A DNA stretch of 64,000 nucleotides, from NCBI GenBank assembly GCA_043753895.1, contig JAYUWK010000171.1, forward strand, positions 1 to 64,000. Direction: 5' to 3'. Within the stretch, counting starts at the first letter, position 1. Every line of letters starts with the position of its first letter. Source of the DNA: WLMZ01 sp043753895. Its GTDB lineage: Bacteria; Actinomycetota; Acidimicrobiia; Acidimicrobiales; Ilumatobacteraceae. The notes below the pieces were generated by a model that searched no databases, was not told the origin of the DNA, and worked only from the letters and a program-made list of their open reading frames with translations. Below, one piece after another: positions 58,749-64,000 of the stretch. The position numbers and the translations under genes are program-made.

Positions 58749-59400
58749 GAGGCTCTCTGAACTCCACCAACTTCTCGAACCACGAACCACGGACCTCACC
58801 ACGACACTTCCGGGACTCGATCTCCTCGATCATTGCGGCCAGGCCACGCCCTTTGATGTCCTGCACCCGACGCGCTGTCTGCTCCAACCATCGCAGGCTC
58901 GCGCCCCTTCGTTGAAAGTCATCGATGGCGCGCTCGCCCATCTCGCGTCCGTACAACTCGAAGATGTCGCAGACAGTTCTCGCCAGACCGGTGCAGGGAA
59001 TCGGACCGATATGCACGATGTCTTGTGGTTCATAGTTCGCGATGGTCTGCAGTACCATCACGCCCTCGAGTCGTACGGTTGCTCCTCGGCGCTTCGTGAC
59101 CGCCAGCTGCGGATCCGTCTCGAAACCGTCGACACGGAGTAGCCGCCCGGCAGACGCTGCGATACCGATACTCGGCGAACCTCCCGCCAGCGTTGCGACG
59201 CGGAGACGTTGCTCCCAGGTGGTCGGTGCACCGACGACGACCAGCACGTTCGACACGGGTTCGACGAGAACGCCGCGTCCTTTGAGGGCGGCGATAGCCC
59301 CACGATGCAGTTGGTGTGCGGCAGCCTGGCTTCGAGTGAAGGCACCGTGGTGAGAGGCTGCGAACTCGCCGACGGCGCCAAGGGCGACGCTGCGGGTCAT
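58738..59400 (-). CDS. AbiEi-type antitoxin N-terminal-domain protein, truncated
   Basis: This 220-residue protein opens like AbiEi/DUF559 proteins (VGEFAASHHGAFTRSQAAAH, the winged helix) and continues with the family's RTVCDIFELYG segment. In most relatives the line GSWFEKL is followed by a VSR-like DUF559 nuclease domain of about 80-100 residues. Here the frame stops a dozen residues later, inside a 17-bp inverted repeat. The nuclease part seems lost. Whether the remainder is functional as a regulator is unknown. Confidence 0.65.
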   Translation of the reverse strand: MTRSVALGAVGEFAASHHGAFTRSQAAAHQLHRGAIAALKGRGVLVEPVSNVLVVVGAPTTWEQRLRVATLAGGSPSIGIAASAGRLLRVDGFETDPQLAVTKRRGATVRLEGVMVLQTIANYEPQDIVHIGPIPCTGLARTVCDIFELYGREMGERAIDDFQRRGASLRWLEQTARRVQDIKGRGLAAMIEEIESRKCRGEVRGSWFEKLVEFREPREC

Positions 59401-59522
59401 AGAACGAAAACGCTATGGCGCCGCGACCGCCGCGCCAACGCGCACGCCTTCGTGAAGGCGAAGTGAGGATGCGCATGCGGATGCGGCGTGAGGAACTGAC
59501 GTTGGCGTGGAGGGGACAGCGG

Positions 59523-60602
59523 CTAGGTCCGCAGGGGCGCGTGGCGGAGACGAGGGAGCACGAGTCGACCGAACCACTCGGCCTCATCGCGATGTGGATA
59601 GCCCGAGAGCACGAAGGCCTCGATCCCCAGGTCCCGGTAGGCCTGCAGCTTGGCAAGGATCTGGTCAGGGTCGCCGACGAGCGCCGCTCCGCAACCGCTG
59701 CGGGCCCGTCCGATGCCGGTCCACAAACAATCCTCGATGAAACCGTCGAGACTCGCCGCCTCACGAAGCTCGGCCTGCCGGCGCACTCCCACGGACTGGC
59801 TATCGAGCGAGCGAGCGCGAATGCGCGCACCCTCGTCGTCGTCGAGAGCAGCCATCAGATGTGCGGCCGCGGCGCGGGCCGCGGTCTCGGTTTCGCGAAC
59901 GATCACATGCACCCGATACCCGAAGCGCAGGGTTCGCCCGTGGCGCTCGGCTCGAAGACGCATGTCGCGAAGCACCGATGCAACGCCGGCGAGCGTGTCG
60001 GGCCACATCAGATACACGTCGGCGGCAGCCGCAGCGACCTCGCTTGCATCATCGGACAGACCTCCAAAATAGAGCGGCGGACAACGCCCGCTGACGGTTC
60101 CAATCCGCGGCGGGTCCAGATGGAGTTGGACGAACTCGCCATCGACGTCGACCCGCCGACCGTCGAGCAGTGTGCGCAACGCCGTCATGACCTCGAGGGT
60201 GCGCCGGTACCGAGGCGCCGATGCCAGTTCTTGGCCGGGCATGTCGGACGAGATGATATTGATCGTGAGTCGGCCCGTGAGCATCTGGTCGAGCGTGGCG
60301 AGTTGGCGGGCCAACTGCGGCACCCACATCTCTCCGCAGCGCACGGCAACGAGCATGCGCATGCGATCGACGACCGGTGCCATTGCGGCGGCGAACGCAA
60401 CCGTGTCGATGCCCAGCGCGTAGCCCGATGGCAAGAGCACGTTGTCGAAGCCAACTGTCTGCGCGGTGCGGACGATCTCGCCGCAATGCTCGAGGCTGCT
60501 TCTCAACGACGGATCGGCGACACCCAATTGCGCGTAGTCGTCATCACAGAGCGCAGAGAACCAACTGACCTCGCAGCTCGACGCATCGGCATCAACCGTC
60601 AC
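59523..60602 (-). CDS. LLM-class flavin-dependent monooxygenase (SsuD-like)
   Basis: A 359-residue TIM-barrel flavoenzyme. FDNVLLPSGYALGIDTVAFA, ARQLATLDQMLTGRLTINI and PPLYFGGLSDDASEVAAAAA match alkanesulfonate monooxygenases, which desulfonate alkanesulfonates with FMNH2. Related enzymes act on other carbon-sulfur or carbon-nitrogen compounds. GTG 60602 overlaps the aldo/keto reductase stop (GTGA), so the two are co-translated. The 122-base gap downstream contains only a small CGCCTTC/GAAGGCG hairpin (59445-59460). Confidence 0.88.
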   Translation of the reverse strand: MTVDADASSCEVSWFSALCDDDYAQLGVADPSLRSSLEHCGEIVRTAQTVGFDNVLLPSGYALGIDTVAFAAAMAPVVDRMRMLVAVRCGEMWVPQLARQLATLDQMLTGRLTINIISSDMPGQELASAPRYRRTLEVMTALRTLLDGRRVDVDGEFVQLHLDPPRIGTVSGRCPPLYFGGLSDDASEVAAAAADVYLMWPDTLAGVASVLRDMRLRAERHGRTLRFGYRVHVIVRETETAARAAAAHLMAALDDDEGARIRARSLDSQSVGVRRQAELREAASLDGFIEDCLWTGIGRARSGCGAALVGDPDQILAKLQAYRDLGIEAFVLSGYPHRDEAEWFGRLVLPRLRHAPLRT

Positions 60603-61522
60603 GGAAGCGGCGTTCCGTCACTGGCCTGGATGATGGCGTAGACGTCGGCCCGATCGAGATGCACGGTCGTCGCGGCCGCGAGTTCGGTGAGCCGTTGCGG
60701 ACTCTGCGACCCGACGACGGCCACGATGCGGGCCGGGTGAGCGAGTAGAAACGCGACGGCAATGACCGCCGGGCTGACACCTTCACGGGCACCCAACCGT
60801 CGAAGAACTGCGTTCAATGCCTTGGGTACGTTGTGCCCAGTGGCGAGACGACCACCTGACAACGGACTCCACGCCAACGGCGTGATACCCAGTTCCATGC
60901 ACATGTCGAGCGTGCCGTCGCGCATGGCATTCAGGCGGAGCGCCGATAGCTCGGGCTGGTTCGTCGTCAACGACATCTGATGCAGGGCGAGGTGAGCAGA
61001 CAGCGCACGCACCTGTGACGGCGTGTGATTCGAGACGCCAACGGAACGCACAAGACCCCGCTCGCGCAGCTTCGCGAGGGCACCGGCCACCTGCGCTGGA
61101 TGCGTGAACGGATCCGGACGATGAATCTGGAGGAGGTCGACATGATCGGTGCCGAGGCGGCGCAACGACGCCTCGGTGGCATCGACGAGATAGGAGGGGT
61201 CGCTCACGTATGGAACCCCGGGCACGATGCCGACCTTGGTTGCGAGCACGATGCGATCTCGTAGCGCCGGGCTGTGGCGAAGCACGTCACCCAGCGCAGT
61301 TTCGTTGGCACCGAATCCGGACCCTCCCCAATCGAGGCCGTATACATCAGCTGTGTCGATGAGGTTCATACCGAGGTCGATGGCGTGCTCGATCAGCGCG
61401 ATGTCACCGGCGCGGTCCGTGCCCGTGAAACGCCAGCAGCCAAACGACACCGCGCCGACGCGCACATCGCCGGCACCGAGTAACCGCTCAGTGCCATCAA
61501 CGAGATTGCCGGCGGTGGTCAT
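60599..61522 (-). CDS. Aldo/keto reductase
   Basis: The 307-residue barrel has the tetrad: Asp in NLIDTADVYG with the Tyr, Lys in VLATKVG and His in LLQIHRPDP. The nucleotide end is VVGSQSPQRLTELA. It reduces carbonyls with NADPH. Co-translation with the SsuD-like enzyme suggests it handles the aldehyde that such monooxygenases release. It lies 10 bases downstream of the MerR gene, so MerR, reductase and monooxygenase probably form one operon. Confidence 0.9.
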   Translation of the reverse strand: MTTAGNLVDGTERLLGAGDVRVGAVSFGCWRFTGTDRAGDIALIEHAIDLGMNLIDTADVYGLDWGGSGFGANETALGDVLRHSPALRDRIVLATKVGIVPGVPYVSDPSYLVDATEASLRRLGTDHVDLLQIHRPDPFTHPAQVAGALAKLRERGLVRSVGVSNHTPSQVRALSAHLALHQMSLTTNQPELSALRLNAMRDGTLDMCMELGITPLAWSPLSGGRLATGHNVPKALNAVLRRLGAREGVSPAVIAVAFLLAHPARIVAVVGSQSPQRLTELAAATTVHLDRADVYAIIQASDGTPLP

Positions 61523-61532
61523 CGGCGAGATG

Positions 61533-62186
61533 CTAGTGCGCGGTCACGCGGCGGGGTTTGGCGGACTTCTCGACCCGGGCACTCACGGCTTCGAGCGCGA
61601 GGCGACGTATCTCGGTCAGCGCCCGCCCATACACGACGGTGCCGAGGAGCATGTGTTCCACCGACGATGTCCTGTCGATCTGGCCACGAGCCGAAGCGAC
61701 CTCGAATTCGGCCATCTGCTCGGCTGCATCGGCAATGCCATCGAGATCGTCGAGGCCGATCCCGAAATCGAATTGGCGCAACGTCAACAGCGCTTCTGCC
61801 AGCAACTGGATCGCCGGGGCGTGCGCCTTCACCGACCACTGACGAGCCCGCAGCCATGTCAGAACGGCCTTGCGTGCTGAGGCAAGTTCGGAATCCACCT
61901 CTGTTGGCGGCGTCGGGTCGAGTGCGTGCATCACCGAGCCGAACGCATCGTGGAGCGACGTCGTTCCACTGTCGACGGCCTCCAACACCGCCTTCACGCT
62001 CGCGATCGGCAGTCCGCCAATGTCGATCAGCGCACGGATCAAGCGGAGCCGACGCAGGTGATGGTCGTCATACGTCGCCTGATTGGCAGCCGTGGCCTGA
62101 CCAGCCGGGAGCAGACCCTCGCGAAGGTAGTACTTGATTGATGGCACGGACACGTCGCTCTGGTTACTGAGCTCGGAGATTTTCAC
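61533..62186 (-). CDS. MerR-family transcriptional regulator
   Basis: A 217-residue MerR protein. The winged helix reads MKISELSNQSDVSVPSIKYY, LREGLLPAGQ and ATYDDHHLRRLRLIRAL, followed by a coiled-coil helix and a helical C-terminal effector domain without the Cys pair of metal sensors. It is divergent from the DUF4188 gene, and the shared promoter region holds two copies of an 8-3-8 dyad likely to be its operators. Confidence 0.92.
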   Translation of the reverse strand: MKISELSNQSDVSVPSIKYYLREGLLPAGQATAANQATYDDHHLRRLRLIRALIDIGGLPIASVKAVLEAVDSGTTSLHDAFGSVMHALDPTPPTEVDSELASARKAVLTWLRARQWSVKAHAPAIQLLAEALLTLRQFDFGIGLDDLDGIADAAEQMAEFEVASARGQIDRTSSVEHMLLGTVVYGRALTEIRRLALEAVSARVEKSAKPRRVTAH

Positions 62187-62196
62187 GATCGACCCC

Positions 62197-62259
62197 TTGA
62201 CATCAACGATGGATAGTACAACTATCCATTCCAGATAGCTTCACTATCCATTATGTCAA
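62197..62259. promoter_or_regulatory. Divergent promoters with two MerR-type dyad operators
   Basis: TTGACA occurs on the plus strand at 62197-62202 and on the minus strand at 62259-62254. Between them are TGGATAGTACAACTATCCA (62210-62228, a perfect 8-3-8 dyad) and CAGATAGCTTCACTATCCA (62232-62250, the same right half, left half 6 of 8). On the minus strand the second dyad fills the space from -35 to a -10 candidate TATCTG 16 bases away, the arrangement in which MerR regulators activate by untwisting DNA. Confidence 0.75.
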
Positions 62260-62296
62260 CGGCCGACCGGTCGTGCAACATGAAAGACACCAACAC

Positions 62297-62776
62297 ATGG
62301 CTCGCAACACAGTTCAACCAGGTCGGTTTACCGGAAACATCGAGGGCGACTTCGTGGTCTTCGTCATCGGGATGCGCTTCAACAAGCTTTGGAAGGTACA
62401 TCGGTGGTTCCCTGTCTTCACTGCGATGCCCCGAATGCTCAAGGAGTTGATGACTCATCCCGAGAAGGGGTACATGGGCGGCAGGCTGATGGTGGGCGGG
62501 CGCACGATCACGATGGTGCAACACTGGCGCAGCTTCGATCAGCTAGAGGCGTTTGCGCGCAACCCTGACGAGACCCACTTTCCGGCATGGAGAGCATTCA
62601 ACGCGTCGGTCGGCAGCAACGGCGACGTGGGTGTGTACCACGAGACCTACCGGGTGGCGGCGGGAGCATACGAATGCATCTACGCGAACATGCCCGTGAT
62701 GGGACTCGCTGCCGCCGGCGAACACGTTGGCGTCGGCCGCGGGACGGAGCGAGCCCGCGAGCGCATTGGCGCCTGA
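62297..62776 (+). CDS. DUF4188 protein (heme-monooxygenase/dehydratase-like)
   Basis: This 159-residue protein matches DUF4188: GNIEGDFVVFVIGMRFNKLW, WFPVFTAMPRMLKEL, TMVQHWRSFDQLEAFARNPD and YHETYRVAAGAYECIYANMP. The family is a dimeric ferredoxin-like fold loosely related to phenylacetaldoxime dehydratases; its reaction is not established. The MerR gene lies divergent, across two shared operators. ATG 62297 has GAAAG 10 bases upstream; an in-frame GTG at 62273 is possible. Confidence 0.87.
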   Translation: MARNTVQPGRFTGNIEGDFVVFVIGMRFNKLWKVHRWFPVFTAMPRMLKELMTHPEKGYMGGRLMVGGRTITMVQHWRSFDQLEAFARNPDETHFPAWRAFNASVGSNGDVGVYHETYRVAAGAYECIYANMPVMGLAAAGEHVGVGRGTERARERIGA

Positions 62777-62814
62777 CGAACAACACCCACCAGCACGACC
62801 AACTGCGGGTTCGA

Positions 62815-63246
62815 TCAACCGCCGGCCAAGGGGATCACTCGTTCGCCGAATTCGCTGAGGCGATCGAGTCTCCCGGGGCCGGCGAAGAAGAAGGCGGGGA
62901 TCATCACCCGACCCACTCCGATCTCACTCAGTTGCTCCGCCCCGGCAACAGGGTCGGCCATCTGGGCGCCGAACATCGCGTTGATCTCGATGCTGGCCGG
63001 ATCGCGCCCATGTACTTCAGCCGTGCGGCGGAGGTCGCCGATGAGCAGGCCGAGCCGCTCGGCGTTGCCCTCGCCGGGGAAGTAACCATCGGCGATCCGG
63101 ACAGCACGCCGAATCGTGGTGGGCAGGATCACGTGCTCGCCGCCCCACACCGATTCGAATCCAACCGACTCGGCACGACGACAGATCTCGAGTGCGTCTG
63201 CGCCCTCGATGCCGATACTGCTTGCAAACGCCAATCCGAATTTCAC
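62815..63246 (-). CDS. LLM-class oxidoreductase with large internal deletion
   Basis: The 143-residue frame joins the first strand and helix of an F420- or FMN-dependent LLM enzyme (KFGLAFASSIGIEGADALEI, GFESVWGGEHVILP) directly to the C-terminal part (RRAVRIADGYFPGEG onward). Full-length relatives have about 280-300 residues, with barrel strands 2-6 between these segments. The junction near residue 44-46 is in frame and has no stop. The product cannot make a complete barrel and is probably a decaying gene. It lies beside an MDR reductase gene. Confidence 0.7.
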   Translation of the reverse strand: MKFGLAFASSIGIEGADALEICRRAESVGFESVWGGEHVILPTTIRRAVRIADGYFPGEGNAERLGLLIGDLRRTAEVHGRDPASIEINAMFGAQMADPVAGAEQLSEIGVGRVMIPAFFFAGPGRLDRLSEFGERVIPLAGG

Positions 63247-63294
63247 GTCGGTGTCCCTTCTTGGTTCGTCAGTCGGTTCGTCACACGACTCGTC

Positions 63295-64000
63295 TCACTT
63301 GTTGGTCTCGTCGTGAACGCGAAGCAGCAGCTTGCCGGTGTGGCCACCAGCGAGCAGCATGTGCAAGGCGGCAGGGAAGCGGTCGATGCCGCGCTCGACG
63401 TGTTCACGCATGCTCAGCCTGCCATCGAGCAACCATTCGGTCAGCGCCGCTTCGGCCTCCGCAAATCGGGAGTGAAAATGCGTGACGGCGAAGCCCTCCA
63501 TACGCGCGTGACGCTCGGCGAGCTTCAGGTAATTGCGTGGTCCCTGCACGTGATCCATCTGCTGATACTGCGAGATTGCTCCGCAGATGACGACACGCGA
63601 GCCCTCGACAATGTGTTCGAGTACTGCGTCGAGGATGTCGCCGCCGACGTTGTCGAACATCACGTTGACGCCGTTCGGCGCCAGTTCGCGAAGTCGCACA
63701 CCGACGTCTTCGTGCTTGTAGTCGATGCCGGCGTCGAAGCCGAGTTCGTCGACCAGGAATGCAATCTTGTCCGGTCCACCGGCGATCCCGATCACGGTGG
63801 CTGCCCCGGCGATGCGGGCGAGTTGTCCGGCCACCGAGCCCACCGCACCGGCGGCTCCCGAGACCACCACGGTGTCGCCCGGCTGCACCGCACCGACTGC
63901 GACGATTCCGAAGTAGGCAGTGAGGCCGGTGGTCATCCCGAGCGCACCGAGATACGTCGTTGGTGCCACATCAGCCACGTTGAGTTTGCGCAGCGCGTAT
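63295..64000 (-). CDS. NADP-dependent MDR oxidoreductase (CurA/prostaglandin-reductase-like), partial
   Basis: The gene runs off the window end, so its N-terminal substrate domain is missing; the visible part is about 235 residues. LGALGMTTGLTAYFGI, the nucleotide loop VVVSGAAGAVGSVAGQLA, DYKHEDVGVRLRELAPNGVN and FDNVGGDILDAVL match zinc-independent medium-chain reductases such as curcumin reductase CurA. They reduce alpha,beta-double bonds of enones with NADPH. The stop is 48 bases after the deleted LLM gene start. Confidence 0.9.
   Translation of the reverse strand, partial: YALRKLNVADVAPTTYLGALGMTTGLTAYFGIVAVGAVQPGDTVVVSGAAGAVGSVAGQLARIAGAATVIGIAGGPDKIAFLVDELGFDAGIDYKHEDVGVRLRELAPNGVNVMFDNVGGDILDAVLEHIVEGSRVVICGAISQYQQMDHVQGPRNYLKLAERHARMEGFAVTHFHSRFAEAEAALTEWLLDGRLSMREHVERGIDRFPAALHMLLAGGHTGKLLLRVHDETNK

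Overview
The window is GC-rich, densely coded chromosomal DNA, and no gene-free stretch exceeds about 245 bases. It looks like an actinobacterium. The signs are a rex-hemACD operon with a Rex operator, a mycothiol glycosyltransferase (mshA) followed by a YbjN gene, a SigR/RsrA-type sigma/anti-sigma pair, an RsiG-like anti-sigma protein, many GTG starts and many 4-nt stop/start overlaps. The class Acidimicrobiia (Ilumatobacter-like) is my best guess. That is an inference from gene style, not from any marker gene. There is no rRNA, CRISPR array, prophage or insertion sequence.

Layout. 1-5.3 kb: tRNA-Ser(CGA), an orphan PIN-domain toxin, a secreted S33 peptidase, an ABC exporter and RmuC. 5.4-10.3 kb: a membrane-anchored molybdopterin oxidoreductase, xseA-xseB, a polyprenyl diphosphate synthase and a GNAT enzyme. 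10.4-19.9 kb, mostly minus strand: a coupled run of two alpha/beta hydrolases, an AHSA1 protein and a methyltransferase; then a LysM lipoprotein, a VOC protein, a tyrosine phosphatase, a MeaA/ethylmalonyl-CoA mutase, a metzincin lipoprotein, Aat and a 3-hydroxyacyl-CoA dehydrogenase. 20-22.9 kb: NhaA, an S51-like protein and a membrane cyclophilin.

23.1-29.2 kb is the most unusual part. It holds a 1022-residue membrane protein joining a degenerate cellulose-synthase-type glycosyltransferase, a PilZ-like domain and SdrD-type B repeats. It also holds a twin-motif RsiG-like (c-di-GMP-dependent anti-sigma) gene coupled to an XRE regulator, and a type IV pilin. Together they suggest a c-di-GMP-controlled surface/pilus locus.

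29.3-37.8 kb: mshA, a YbjN gene behind a 14-bp tandem repeat that copies its own start codon, an epimerase, a CaiB-type CoA transferase, proC, a structured RNA with a strong terminator ahead of a DUF62 SAM hydrolase, an acyl-CoA synthetase and a membrane protein. 38.0-48.5 kb: the heme block rex-hemA-hemC-hemD and hemB-hemL, covering the route from glutamyl-tRNA to uroporphyrinogen III, interrupted by an exported propeller protein, an Ig-like membrane protein and a HAD phosphatase. 48.5-57.9 kb: a four-gene minus-strand unit (epimerase, acyltransferase-like, hydrolase, renalase-like oxidoreductase), a DUF2510 protein, a predicted pseudophosphatase, tilS, a zinc metalloprotease, a 47-residue membrane protein and the sigR/rsrA pair. 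57.4-64.0 kb: a MarR regulator, a hydrolase, a truncated AbiEi-type protein, an LLM flavin enzyme and aldo/keto reductase pair, a MerR regulator divergent from a DUF4188 gene with two matching dyad operators, an internally deleted LLM gene, and a zinc-independent MDR reductase cut by the window edge.
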